Source: SH-MAG3 sp035461245 (lineage in GTDB: Bacteria; Gemmatimonadota; Gemmatimonadetes; Longimicrobiales; RSA9). From it: a DNA stretch of 64,000 nt. Below the pieces are notes generated by a model. That model saw nothing but the letters and a program-made list of their open reading frames with translations. It was not told the origin of the DNA and searched no databases. The stretch is taken from positions 21,906 to 85,905 of the forward strand of contig DATHVP010000123.1 of NCBI GenBank assembly GCA_035461245.1. Direction: 5' to 3'. Position 1 is the first letter of the stretch, and every line of letters starts with the position of its first letter. This document shows positions 54,988 through 63,683 of this stretch, in pieces. The position numbers and the translations under genes are program-made.

Positions 54988-56165
54988 CGGTTGCCTCCCT
55001 GCGCAGGCCACACGGTGCCCTGGTCACGCCTCGTAACGGTGCCCATGCCCCGGTACACGAACTTCTGGATGCGCTTCCCCTCGTACGTCTCTGTTGTGTA
55101 GATGTTGCCCCTGCTGTCGGTGGCAATGCTGTGGACGGCGAAGAACTGGCCGGGCTGGCGTCCACCATCGCCGAAGGTCGTAAGCACCTCCAGTGTGCTG
55201 CGCTCGATGACATAGATCCGCTGGTTCTTGCCGTCGGCCATGTATATGAAGCGCTGCTCCGGGTCCCGGGAGAACGCGATGTCCCATACGGCGCCGTCGC
55301 CGAGGGTGCGGCGCGCATAGAACGCTTCCTGCACGAACGTGCCGTCCCGGCGGAAGACCTGGATCCGGTTGTTCTGCCGGTCGCACACGTAGATCAGCCC
55401 GTCGTGGGACGGCTCCGCGCAGTGGACCGGTGTCCGGAACTGCTGCGCCGGCGGCGCGTCCGGGTCGTACGGGCCGGGGTTCGTGTCGTCGGGTGCATTG
55501 CCATAGGCGCCCCAGAACCGCTTCACGGTGCCGTCGTCCATGTCCACCACCGCCACGCGACGGTTGCCGTAGCCGTCCGCCAGGTATGCCTCGTTGCTCG
55601 CGTTGTCGAAGGCGATCTTGGCGACGCGACCGAAGTGCTCGGTGGAGTGGCTGTTCACGGGCTGCCCGATGTCGCCGACCTGGAGCAGGAACCGGCCGTC
55701 GCGGGTGAACTTCAGGATATGCGAGTCGCGGGCGCCGTTACCGCCTATCCAGATGTTGTCCTTTGCATCAATGCCGACGCCATGGTTCGACTGTGGCCAG
55801 TCGTACTCGTCGGACGGGCCGCCCCAGTGAGAGACCAGGTTGCCGTCCGGGTCGAAGACGAGGAGGTTCGGCGCGGGCGCACAGCACCCCGAGGTGCCAC
55901 GCGCCAGTCCGGACTCCGCTGGCTGCAGCGTCTCCGGCCGGTGCACCACGTAGACGTGGTCCCGGGAATCGACGCCGACGCCAATGGCCATGCCCAGTGT
56001 CCAGCTGTTGGGCAGCGGCTGCGGCCAGAACGGGTCTACCTCGAAGAGGGGCACCTCGACGGCGTTCGCCTGACCGGCGGCGTCCAGCGCGGCCTGGCCG
56101 ATGCCCAGCGCGCATATGGCCGCGACGAGGGATCCTGCTGTGACGAGCTTGCGCCTGCGGTGCAT
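54984..56165 (-). CDS. NHL-repeat beta-propeller protein 1 (exported)
   Basis: 393 residues and a clear paralogue of the downstream gene: both share VPLFEVDPFWP, the HRxx-rich first blade, RFWGAYG/RSWGAYG, VCDRxxNRIQVFR and GNVYT/GNIYTTETYEGKR. A signal peptide lies in the first 38 residues (AAICALGIGQAALDAAGQAN). A CC pair (TSGCCAPAPNLLVFD) is matched by DCCRPAPAVLVFH in the paralogue and could bind metal or form a disulfide. The role is unknown; such propellers often bind or lyse small molecules. GGAGGAG precedes the ATG at 56165. It is divergent from the HupE-like gene. Confidence 0.87.
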   Translation of the reverse strand: MHRRRKLVTAGSLVAAICALGIGQAALDAAGQANAVEVPLFEVDPFWPQPLPNSWTLGMAIGVGVDSRDHVYVVHRPETLQPAESGLARGTSGCCAPAPNLLVFDPDGNLVSHWGGPSDEYDWPQSNHGVGIDAKDNIWIGGNGARDSHILKFTRDGRFLLQVGDIGQPVNSHSTEHFGRVAKIAFDNASNEAYLADGYGNRRVAVVDMDDGTVKRFWGAYGNAPDDTNPGPYDPDAPPAQQFRTPVHCAEPSHDGLIYVCDRQNNRIQVFRRDGTFVQEAFYARRTLGDGAVWDIAFSRDPEQRFIYMADGKNQRIYVIERSTLEVLTTFGDGGRQPGQFFAVHSIATDSRGNIYTTETYEGKRIQKFVYRGMGTVTRRDQGTVWPAQGGNR

Positions 56166-56301
56166 CCGCTCCTCCGTACGAAAGCGCCCGGGTGCGCCTT
56201 GCACCGGGCAGCGGTATCTTGCAGAATCAGGTCAGGGGTGTGCCCCCATTCTACGCGCTTCGCCCCGATCCCGTCCATACCTTCAGTTCAGCAGACGAGA
56301 C

Positions 56302-57672
56302 ATGGTGAGAACCCACCTCTGCGGGCGGCGCCTGGTGCCACGGCTGTCCCTGACACTGCTGGCCGCCGCCGTCTCGCTCGCCGCCGGCGCACGGGTGGCT
56401 TCCGCCCACGAGATCCCCGAAAGCGTGACGGTGCACGCCTTCGCGAAGCCGGACGGCAATGTCTTCCGCCTGGTGCTGCGCGTGCCACTGGAGTCCATGC
56501 GCGACCTGAGCTTCCCGCTGGACACGGACGGCTACCTCGGCTTCGACGGACTGGACCCGCTGCTGCAGACGGCGGCGCGCATGTGGATCGCCGACTACAC
56601 CCGGGTGTACGCCGACGGCCAGGACCTGGGCGGACCGCGGGTGGTGGCCGCCCGGGTCGCGTTGCCCGGTGATGGCGCCTTCACCCGCTACGAGGACGCC
56701 GTTGCCAGGGCCACCGCCGCGCCGCTCCCGTCTGACACGCGGCTGCACTGGCGGCATGCCATGCTCGACGTGCTGCTGGAGTACGACGTCGCCGCAGCCG
56801 GATCCCGGTTCGACATCGAGCCGTCCTGGGCGCATCTGGGCATCCGTACGACGACGGTGTTGCGGTTCCTGCCGCCGGGCGGGACGGAGCGCGTGCTGCA
56901 CTACAACGGTGATCCCGGCCTGCTGCGCCTGGATCCGCGCTGGTACCAGTCGGCGGCGATGTTCACCCGGCTGGGTTTCTCCCACATCCTCGAAGGTATC
57001 GACCACCTGCTGTTCCTGCTGTGCCTGGTCATCCCGTTCAGGCGGGTCCGGTCGCTCATCGTGATCGTGACGTCATTCACGATCGCCCATTCCATCACCC
57101 TCGCAGCGGCAGCCCTGGGGTTTGCGCCGACGGCGCTCTGGTTCCCGCCCCTCATTGAGGTGCTCATCGCGCTGTCCATCGTGTGGATGGCGTTCGAGAA
57201 CATTGTCGGGCCGAAGCTCGAGCGACGCTGGCTGGTGGCGTTCGGGTTCGGCCTCGTGCACGGTTTCGGCTTCTCGTTCCTGCTCAGCGAGTCGCTCCAG
57301 TTTGCCGGTGGCCACCTGGCCATGTCGCTGCTGGCGTTCAACGTCGGCGTCGAGATCGGCCAGGTCGCCGTCCTGCTCCTGGCGGTGCCGCTGCTGAACC
57401 TTCTGTTCCGTCACGTGGTACGAGAGAGGGTGGGCAGCATCCTGCTGTCAGCGCTCGTGGCGCACACGGCCTGGCACTGGATGTCCGACCGCTTCGCCGA
57501 CCTCAGGGAGTACAGCTTCACGACGCCGGCGCTGGACATGCTGTTCCTCGCCGCTGCCATGCGCTGGCTCATGCTGCTGCTCGTGGTGGCCGGCGTGCTG
57601 TGGCTGATGTACGGACTGGCGAACCGCTGGACGGCGGCGCCACACATGGACAGGCAGGTGGAACATGGGTAG
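56302..57672 (+). CDS. HupE/UreJ-family membrane protein with N-terminal extracytoplasmic domain
   Basis: 456 residues. A signal peptide ends GARVASAHEIPES. Residues 40-215 are an extracytoplasmic beta-rich domain (VFRLVLRVPLESMRDLSFPL). The C-terminal half is a seven-helix HupE/UreJ_2 unit with the conserved histidine motifs FSHILEGIDHLLFLLCL, FTIAHSITLAAAAL and GLVHGFGFSFLLSE. Members are linked to nickel or cobalt uptake and some are hydrogenase accessory proteins, but no hydrogenase or urease gene is present. The next gene starts eight bases before this stop codon, so the two are coupled. Confidence 0.88.
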   Translation: MVRTHLCGRRLVPRLSLTLLAAAVSLAAGARVASAHEIPESVTVHAFAKPDGNVFRLVLRVPLESMRDLSFPLDTDGYLGFDGLDPLLQTAARMWIADYTRVYADGQDLGGPRVVAARVALPGDGAFTRYEDAVARATAAPLPSDTRLHWRHAMLDVLLEYDVAAAGSRFDIEPSWAHLGIRTTTVLRFLPPGGTERVLHYNGDPGLLRLDPRWYQSAAMFTRLGFSHILEGIDHLLFLLCLVIPFRRVRSLIVIVTSFTIAHSITLAAAALGFAPTALWFPPLIEVLIALSIVWMAFENIVGPKLERRWLVAFGFGLVHGFGFSFLLSESLQFAGGHLAMSLLAFNVGVEIGQVAVLLLAVPLLNLLFRHVVRERVGSILLSALVAHTAWHWMSDRFADLREYSFTTPALDMLFLAAAMRWLMLLLVVAGVLWLMYGLANRWTAAPHMDRQVEHG

Positions 57673-58465
57673 GAATCGAGCCGGCGTTTCGGCAGCGGGC
57701 ATCCTTGCCGGCGCCGCCGCCCTCTGCCTCGCGGCCATGCCGGTGGCCGGACAGACGGTTTCGGGACGCGTGATGTCGGAAACCGGCGAGCCCGTGGGTG
57801 GCGCGCAGGTCGTGCTGGTGGACGCAGCCGGCGCCGAGGCCAGGCAGGCCGTGACGGATAGCCTCGGCACGTTCCTGATGCGGGCGCCGCTGCCTGGCGA
57901 CTACCGCCTCCGGACGAGTATGCTGGGTTACGCCGAGACGACCAGCGAGCCGCTCGAGCTGGCCGTTGCCAGTGTCGTACAGCTGCAGGTGGTGATGGGC
58001 CGCGCTGCCGTGGCGCTCGAGCCGGTAACGGTTGTGGCGGTCAGCAGCCTGCGCACCGGGCGCCTCGCCGAGTTCTACGACCGCGCCGAGCGTGGGGCCC
58101 GGGCAGGTCTGGGCCGGATCTACACGCGGGCCGAGCTCGAGGCCGGCGGATTCACCGAGATGCGGCACGTGTTCCTGAGCGCGCCGCCCAGGGCCGGATG
58201 CGCGCAGCAACTCTTCATTGACGGTCATCCGGCAGCATGGAACGAAGTGGACGGTATCAATCCCGAGCACGTCGAAGGTGTCGAGATCTACAGCGGCCCG
58301 AGTTCGGTGCCTCCGGAATACGCGCGGCGCGTCCAGTGTGGTGCGGCCATGGTCTGGATGCGCAATGACCTGCCGGGCCGGTCTTTTTCCTGGCGACGTA
58401 CTGCTGCCGCCGCCGGTGCTGCCCTGGCCAGCCTGTGGCTGGCTGGACAGCTGATGGGTCGCTGA
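57665..58465 (+). CDS. Secreted carboxypeptidase-regulatory/plug-like protein A
   Basis: 266 residues. A signal peptide ends MPVAGQ. Residues 31-115 are a CarboxypepD_reg-like domain (TVSGRVMSETGEPVGGAQVV, then LPGDYRLRTSMLGYAET). Residues 120-235 resemble a TonB-receptor plug (FTEMRHVFLSAP, QQLFIDGHPAAW, PEHVEGVEIYSGPSSVPPEY, QCGAAMVWMR) but no barrel follows; the end carries a hydrophobic helix (AGAALASLWLAGQLMG). Cys in RAGC and VQCG are conserved in the next gene and probably form a disulfide. It overlaps the HupE stop by eight bases, with AGGTGG before the ATG. Confidence 0.8.
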   Translation: MGRNRAGVSAAGILAGAAALCLAAMPVAGQTVSGRVMSETGEPVGGAQVVLVDAAGAEARQAVTDSLGTFLMRAPLPGDYRLRTSMLGYAETTSEPLELAVASVVQLQVVMGRAAVALEPVTVVAVSSLRTGRLAEFYDRAERGARAGLGRIYTRAELEAGGFTEMRHVFLSAPPRAGCAQQLFIDGHPAAWNEVDGINPEHVEGVEIYSGPSSVPPEYARRVQCGAAMVWMRNDLPGRSFSWRRTAAAAGAALASLWLAGQLMGR

Positions 58466-58510
58466 GACCAGAACATACAGGGCGCGGAGCGCCAGGGAGG
58501 GTAGGCGGAC

Positions 58511-59230
58511 ATGCGGTACAGGCTGGCGTCAGTGGCGGCGATTCTCCTGTTATGGCCGGGCGCTGCAGAGGCCCAGTCCATCATCGGCCGGACCATCACC
58601 AGCACCGGCCGGGCGCCGGTGGCAGGCGTGGCCGTGCAACTGGTGGACTCCACCGGTGGCGTTCACCGGAGCGTGGTGACGGACAGCGCCGGTGTCTTCC
58701 GCCTCCGTGCCTCGGCGGGCGGCCGGTACACGCTGCAGGCGACGATGATCGGCTACGCCCCCGTCGTAAGCGAGCCACTCGCCCTGCCCAATGCCGGGAT
58801 CCTGCAGGTCGAGGTCCTCATGGACCACGAGGCGCTGCCGCTGGACCCCGTCCGGGTACTGGCCGAGGGGACCATGCGCACCGGCGTCCTTGCCGAATAC
58901 TTCGACCGTGTCGAGCGCGGTGTGCGCGGCGGCACCGGCCGCATCTTCACCCGCGAGAACATCGAGGAAGGCAACTATCGCGAGATGCGACATCTGCTCC
59001 TCGCCGTGCCCGTCCGGCGCGGCTGCCCGATGGCCTTCTTCATTGACGGCATGCCCGCCAGTGCCAGGGAGATGGACGTCATCAACCCCGAGCACGTGGA
59101 GGGCGTTGAGATCTACACGTCGCGGACGGCCGTACCACCGCAATACGAGAACCGCGTCGTCTGCGGTGCAACGTTCGTGTGGATGCGGCGGGACCTGCCC
59201 GGTCGGTCATTCACCTGGGCGCCGTTCTGA
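58511..59230 (+). CDS. Secreted carboxypeptidase-regulatory/plug-like protein B
   Basis: 239 residues and a paralogue of the preceding gene: same signal peptide, CarboxypepD_reg domain (SIIGRTITSTGRAPVAGVAV), linker AEYFDRVERGVRGGTGRIFT, and plug-like end (REMRHLLLAVP, RRGCPMAFFIDG, NPEHVEGVEIYTSRTAVPPQ, VVCGATFVWMRRDLPGRSF). It lacks the C-terminal hydrophobic helix of its neighbour, so one may be anchored and the other soluble. GGGAGG lies upstream of the ATG, 45 bp after the first paralogue, making a three-gene unit with the HupE-like gene. Confidence 0.8.
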   Translation: MRYRLASVAAILLLWPGAAEAQSIIGRTITSTGRAPVAGVAVQLVDSTGGVHRSVVTDSAGVFRLRASAGGRYTLQATMIGYAPVVSEPLALPNAGILQVEVLMDHEALPLDPVRVLAEGTMRTGVLAEYFDRVERGVRGGTGRIFTRENIEEGNYREMRHLLLAVPVRRGCPMAFFIDGMPASAREMDVINPEHVEGVEIYTSRTAVPPQYENRVVCGATFVWMRRDLPGRSFTWAPF

Positions 59231-59292
59231 TGGACAACGCCTGACTCGCGCGCAGAGCGTGTGCCCGACGACGTCGCAGCACCGCCACGCGA

Positions 59293-60450
59293 TCACGCCA
59301 GCCCGCGGATACGCATCCGGCCCAGGGCTGTTGCCCACGCCTGCATTTCCCACGGCAGGCCGATGGACACGCGGTTCCACCCGAGCATGGGCGGGAATGC
59401 GCGCCCCACGTTGACATTGTTCTCACGCATGCCGTCGATGTAGTCACGCAGTTCGCCGCGTATGCGGTGCATGACGAAGTTCGCGTGGCTGGGCAGGTAC
59501 TCGATGCCGAGCTCGTCCAGAGTTCGCGCGGCGAACGTCATGCCCTGCCGGTTCACGTCCAGGCTGCGGTCCACGTAGGCATCGTCATCAAGGCAGGCGA
59601 GGGCGGCTGCAGTGGCGAGGTGATTGATGTTGGTTGCGGCAGCATGGTCACTGACCCGGGCGATGGTATCTGCCGTGCCGATGGCGTAGCCCAGCCGAAT
59701 GCCCGCCAGTCCATAGATCTTGGAGAACGTCCTGCTGACAACGGTGTTCGGACGCGATGTCGCTTCCGCAATGAACGGGCGGTAGCCCGGGTCATGCGCG
59801 TACTCGAGGTATGCCTCGTCAATGAGGAACCAGGTGTCGTCGGGAAGGGAGCGCAGCAGGACGGCGATGTCGTCGCAGGAAGTCAGTGTGCCGGTGGGGT
59901 TGTTCGGGTTGCAGATGAACACGAGCGTGGGCCCGGCCGACGCCAGCGCGGCGGCGCGCATGCCGTCCAGGTCATGGGACCAGTTGGCCAGCAGCGGTAC
60001 CTTCACAATCCGGGCGTGCATGGCCGTGGCGTAGCGCTCCACCTGCTCGAATGTCGGGTCGGCGACTATGACGCGGACGTCTGTGCCGCCGGCACTCGCC
60101 GCCTGCACCGTCATCTGCAGGATCTCCGCCGAGCCGTTGCCCAGCACCACGTTATCCAGCTGCACGCCGTTACGCCGTGCCAGTGCCTCCGCAACCCTGG
60201 CGTTCAGTCGTGGATAACGGTTGCCCTCGGCAATGGCCTCCACAATGGCCTGACGCGCCGAATCCGGCACGCCCAGCGGGTTCTCGTTTGAGGCGAGGCG
60301 GGCCGGCCCCCGTTGAAATGGTACGACGCCAAGCGAGTCGGGTGAGCGCGCCGGGGATGTGGCAGACAGCGTCGCCCGGTCCAGGTGCAGCGCTGCCGGC
60401 GCTGCGAGAGTCACGGCAAGACTGCGACGGACGAAGGCCCTGCGCTGCAT
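59293..60450 (-). CDS. Tat-exported HisC-like aminotransferase (PLP, fold type I)
   Basis: 385 residues. The N-terminus MQRRAFVRRSLAVTL has a twin-arginine signal followed by a hydrophobic stretch. The rest is a class I/II aminotransferase like histidinol-phosphate aminotransferase: RLASNENPLGVPDSARQA, LGNGSAEILQM, CNPNNPTGT, FLIDEAYLEYA, and the PLP Lys in SRTFSKIYGLAGIRLGY, ending SIGLPWEMQAW. Export of such an enzyme through Tat with cofactor bound is unusual; the substrate is unknown and biosynthetic HisC is normally cytoplasmic. GGAGG precedes the ATG. It follows the molybdenum-hydroxylase genes on the same strand after 47 bp. Confidence 0.87.
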   Translation of the reverse strand: MQRRAFVRRSLAVTLAAPAALHLDRATLSATSPARSPDSLGVVPFQRGPARLASNENPLGVPDSARQAIVEAIAEGNRYPRLNARVAEALARRNGVQLDNVVLGNGSAEILQMTVQAASAGGTDVRVIVADPTFEQVERYATAMHARIVKVPLLANWSHDLDGMRAAALASAGPTLVFICNPNNPTGTLTSCDDIAVLLRSLPDDTWFLIDEAYLEYAHDPGYRPFIAEATSRPNTVVSRTFSKIYGLAGIRLGYAIGTADTIARVSDHAAATNINHLATAAALACLDDDAYVDRSLDVNRQGMTFAARTLDELGIEYLPSHANFVMHRIRGELRDYIDGMRENNVNVGRAFPPMLGWNRVSIGLPWEMQAWATALGRMRIRGLA

Positions 60451-60497
60451 GCTGCCTCCTCTCGCTGTTGCCTGGTGTCAGGCGTGGATTATCTGCC

Positions 60498-62849
60498 TCA
60501 GCTCCAGCTCAGGTCATTCTTCGACAGCGGCAGCTCACGGATACGCCTGCCCGTCGCAGCGAAGATCGCACTGCACAGGGCCGGGATCGCCGGCGGCAGC
60601 ATGGGCTCGCCCAGGCCGGTGGGCGGGTTGTCGGTGACCCGGAAGTGCACCTCCACGGGCGGCGCCTGCCGCATGCGGATGAGCGGGAAGTTGTGGAAGT
60701 TCGTCTGCACCGTGCGGCCATTGGCGATGGTGATCTCCTGCCCCAGCGCCTCGCTGAGCCCGTCCAGCACGCCGCCCTGCACGTTGGACACGGCGTTCAG
60801 CGGGTTGATGATCTGGCTGCCCACGTCGCCGGCGGCCCAGACCCTGTCGATGGTCAGCTCGCCGGCCTGGCTGACCGTGGCCTGCACAACCTCGGCGAAG
60901 TAGCCGCGATGGCTGAAGTGGAAGGCGATGCCGCGGCCGGTGCCACGCGGCAGCTCACGGCCCCACTCCGCCTTCTCCGCCACCAGTTCCAGCACGCCGC
61001 GCATGCGCTCGGGGTCGAAGCCCCCACGCTCAGGCGTGCGCGACAGCAGCTCCAGCCGGAACGCCAGCGGGTCCACGCCGCCGGCATGGGCCAGCTCGTC
61101 CAGGAACGACTGCATGACGAAGCACAGGCCGTTGCTGCCCGGCGCCCGCAGTGCGCCTGTGGGGATGCCCGCCGTGATGAGCGACGCCGCCGTCTCGAAG
61201 TCACCCACGAAGCCGGCGGGAAACTCCGTCGCATTGATTCCCGCGCTCGACCCGAACCGTTCCCCCTCGCCGAAGCTGACGAAGTGGTTCTTCCACGCCA
61301 CCAGCCGGCCGCTGGCGTCCACGCCGCCGGTGAGGTGGTGCCAGCCGGCGGGGCGGTAGAAGTCGTGCTGCACGTCCTGCTCCCGGGACCACAGCACCTT
61401 CACCGGTACGCCGTCCAGTTCCCGGGCGACGCGGGCGGCCTCCACCACGTAGTCGTTGGAGAGACGCCGGCCGAAGCCGCCGCCGATGCGCATGAGGTGC
61501 AGCGTGATGTCTGCCTCGTCCATGTCCAGCGTGCTGGCGACGAGGCGGCGGCCGCTCTGCGGCGTCTGCGTCGGCGCCCAGATCTCCAGCCTGCCATCGC
61601 GCCACTGCGCCGTGCAGTTCTGCGGCTCCAGCGGCGCGTGGGACAGGAACGGGTAGTGGTAGCTCGCTTCCACGACACGCGTAGCGGACGAAAGTGCGGC
61701 GTCGGGATCCCCGTCGCTGCGCACCGTGAAGCCGGGCGCCTGCCCCTTCAGTGATGCGGCCCGGGCGGCAAACGCCTCGCTGCCGTGCTGCGCAGTCTCG
61801 CCCTCGTCCCACGTCACGTCCAGCACGCGCTGCGCCGTGCGCGCCTGCCACCACGTGTCCGCCACGATGGCGACGCCGTCCAGCAGCCCGTTCAGCGCCG
61901 TGCCGCCCTCCACGGCAAAGACGTGGCGCACGCCCGGTTGCGCGCGCACCTCGTCCAGGTTGCCGCTGACGAACTTCCCGCCGAAGACCGGGCACTTCAC
62001 GTAGACCGCCCACAGCATGCCCGGCACCGTGAAGTCGATGCCGTAGACCTGCGTGCCGGTGACGATGGCGCCGGCGTCCACGTTGCGCACGTCCGTACCG
62101 ATGATGCGGAAGTCCGCCGGATCCTTCAGTGGCACCGTCTCCAGGTCCGGCGCCGGCATGGCCCCCGCCGTCGTCGCCAGCTCGCCGTAGGACGCCTGGC
62201 GGCCGGAGGCACGATGATGAACGACGCCGGGCGACGTCGTCAACGCACCCACCGGCACGTTCCACTGCTGGGCTGCCGCCGCCAGCAGCATCTGCCTGCC
62301 CGCCGCGCCCACCCGCCGCATGGGCAGCCACGACGTGGGCGTGGCGTTGCTGCCGCCCGCCGACTGCCCCGAGTACTGTTCCGGGTCGAACGACGCCTGC
62401 TCCACCCGGACCGACTCCCACTGCACGTCCAGCTCGTCGGCGATGATCATGGGCAGCATGGTCTTCACGCCCTGGCCGATCTCCGGGTTCTTCGCGATGA
62501 GCGTGACGATGCCGTCGGGGGTGATGCGGATGAAGGCGTTGAGGGCCGCTTCCAGGGCGGCGTCATCCATTGCGCCGGCCAGCCTGACACCCGCCTCGGG
62601 GCCGCCCACGGCGCCCGCCGCCTCGCCGGCGCCCAGCCAGTCGAACCAGGTACCCAGCATGAAGCCGCCGCCGGCGACGGCGCTGACGCGGAGGAACTGG
62701 CGCCGGCCCACGGCGTTCGAGTGTTCCCGCGCCCCGACGGCGCCCTTGCGCCGGCCGACCGCCCCACCCGGCACCCCGACAGCTGCGCCCTCGGCCGCCA
62801 CTGCGGCCGCCGTTTCAGGTGCCAGGTCATGTCGCTCTACTGTCGCCAT
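60498..62849 (-). CDS. Isoquinoline 1-oxidoreductase-like molybdenum hydroxylase, large subunit
   Basis: 783 residues. The N-terminus has a twin-arginine signal VGRRQFLRVSAVAGGGFMLG at about residues 47-66, preceded by an unusually long 46-residue polar leader. The rest is the molybdopterin-cytosine-dinucleotide subunit of the IorB/AorB family: VTLIAKNPEIGQGVKTMLPM, PTSWLPMRRVGAAGRQMLL, YGIDFTVPGMLWAVYVKCP, SYHYPFLSHAPLEPQNCTAQ, HLMRIGGGFGRRLSNDYVVE, and VWAAGDVGSQIINPLNAVSN. With the next gene it hydroxylates N-heteroaromatics or aldehydes, probably in the periplasm. GGGGG precedes the ATG at 62849. Confidence 0.93.
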   Translation of the reverse strand: MATVERHDLAPETAAAVAAEGAAVGVPGGAVGRRKGAVGAREHSNAVGRRQFLRVSAVAGGGFMLGTWFDWLGAGEAAGAVGGPEAGVRLAGAMDDAALEAALNAFIRITPDGIVTLIAKNPEIGQGVKTMLPMIIADELDVQWESVRVEQASFDPEQYSGQSAGGSNATPTSWLPMRRVGAAGRQMLLAAAAQQWNVPVGALTTSPGVVHHRASGRQASYGELATTAGAMPAPDLETVPLKDPADFRIIGTDVRNVDAGAIVTGTQVYGIDFTVPGMLWAVYVKCPVFGGKFVSGNLDEVRAQPGVRHVFAVEGGTALNGLLDGVAIVADTWWQARTAQRVLDVTWDEGETAQHGSEAFAARAASLKGQAPGFTVRSDGDPDAALSSATRVVEASYHYPFLSHAPLEPQNCTAQWRDGRLEIWAPTQTPQSGRRLVASTLDMDEADITLHLMRIGGGFGRRLSNDYVVEAARVARELDGVPVKVLWSREQDVQHDFYRPAGWHHLTGGVDASGRLVAWKNHFVSFGEGERFGSSAGINATEFPAGFVGDFETAASLITAGIPTGALRAPGSNGLCFVMQSFLDELAHAGGVDPLAFRLELLSRTPERGGFDPERMRGVLELVAEKAEWGRELPRGTGRGIAFHFSHRGYFAEVVQATVSQAGELTIDRVWAAGDVGSQIINPLNAVSNVQGGVLDGLSEALGQEITIANGRTVQTNFHNFPLIRMRQAPPVEVHFRVTDNPPTGLGEPMLPPAIPALCSAIFAATGRRIRELPLSKNDLSWS

Positions 62850-62857
62850 GATGCCCC

Positions 62858-63343
62858 CTACCGGTCGTCGCTGGAGCCGGCGGCGGCGCGAGGCCTGCCG
62901 GCGGCGTGATGGATGGCTTCGCGGATGCGCAGGTACGTGGCGCACCGGCACAGGTTGCCGTTCATGGCGTCGTCGATCTCGTCGTCACTGGGACGAGGCG
63001 TGCGCTCCAGCAGGGCCGCCGCGTTCATGATCTGGCCCGCCTGGCAGTAGCCGCACTGGGCCACGTCCAGTTCCTGCCACGCCCGCTGTAACGCGTGCGT
63101 GCCGTCGGGCGAAAGCCCCTCGATGGTGCGGATGTCGGCGCCCTCCACTGCCCGCACCTGCGTGATGCACGCGCGGATGGCCTGCCCGTCACGGTGCACC
63201 GTGCACGCGCCGCACTGGGCGACGCCGCAGCCGAACTTCGTGCCCTTCAGGTCGAGCTCGTCGCGGAGCACCCAGAGGAGCGGCTTCTCCGGGGGGACAT
63301 CGACGGTGACGGGACGACCGTTGACCGTGAAGCTGACGACCAT
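62858..63343 (-). CDS. [2Fe-2S] small subunit of the molybdenum hydroxylase (IorA-like)
   Basis: 161 residues with the two xanthine-oxidase-type iron-sulfur clusters: plant-type ligands Cys39, Cys44, Cys47 and Cys59 (KFGCGVAQCGACTVH ... RACI) and the helical cluster Cys97, Cys100, Cys132 and Cys134 (AQCGYCQAG ... GNLCRCATY). It has no signal, so it presumably hitchhikes across the membrane with the Tat-bearing large subunit 8 bp downstream. GAGG lies seven bases before the ATG at 63343, which starts at the first ferredoxin-fold strand (MVVSFTVNG). It is the first gene of the unit. Confidence 0.94.
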   Translation of the reverse strand: MVVSFTVNGRPVTVDVPPEKPLLWVLRDELDLKGTKFGCGVAQCGACTVHRDGQAIRACITQVRAVEGADIRTIEGLSPDGTHALQRAWQELDVAQCGYCQAGQIMNAAALLERTPRPSDDEIDDAMNGNLCRCATYLRIREAIHHAAGRPRAAAGSSDDR

Positions 63344-63524
63344 GGCGGGCCTCGCTGGAAGCGGTGTCGGGGTCCTGCCGGTTGCGCCGGTCGCCGGCGT
63401 CGAGGGCCGGGCGAACGGTGGCACGGTGGCAGGTGATGCCGTGGGCGATACTCGGGTGATGGAGGAATGTATACAGTGGCGCAGGAGACTGCGCCAGAAC
63501 TTCGGGCGACGGGCGACATGAAAC
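63344..63524. other. Upstream region of the molybdenum-hydroxylase genes
   Basis: About 180 bp that must hold the promoter of the two-gene unit. No gene-like frame and no strong operator. GGGCGAC occurs at its right end (63504 and 63511), the same heptamer that starts each unit of the adjacent 26-bp repeat. Confidence 0.35.
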
Positions 63525-63602
63525 GGGCGACTTATGACGGCGCCTACGCCGGGCGACTGATGACGGCGCTTACGCCGGGCGACCTATGACGGCGCCTACG
63601 CC
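63525..63602. repeat. 26-bp direct repeat, three tandem copies
   Basis: Three head-to-tail units at 63525-63550, 63551-63576 and 63577-63602. Each starts GGGCGAC, continues with a TATGACGG/GATGACGG-type middle and ends TACGCC; they differ at only a few positions. The period is not a multiple of three, which argues against coding. Confidence 0.85.
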
Positions 63603-63683
63603 GGGCGGTGGTTCGGGAAAACGTGGGCTGCGAGGTGATGGACGACGTCGGGCAGCCGCCGGACCGACATCGGCGGGTCCGTG

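Noticed and set aside
60177..61754. A 525-codon open frame on the plus strand
   Set aside because: It lies antisense to the aminotransferase and molybdenum-hydroxylase genes and has shadow-type composition (His/Arg/Gln-rich).
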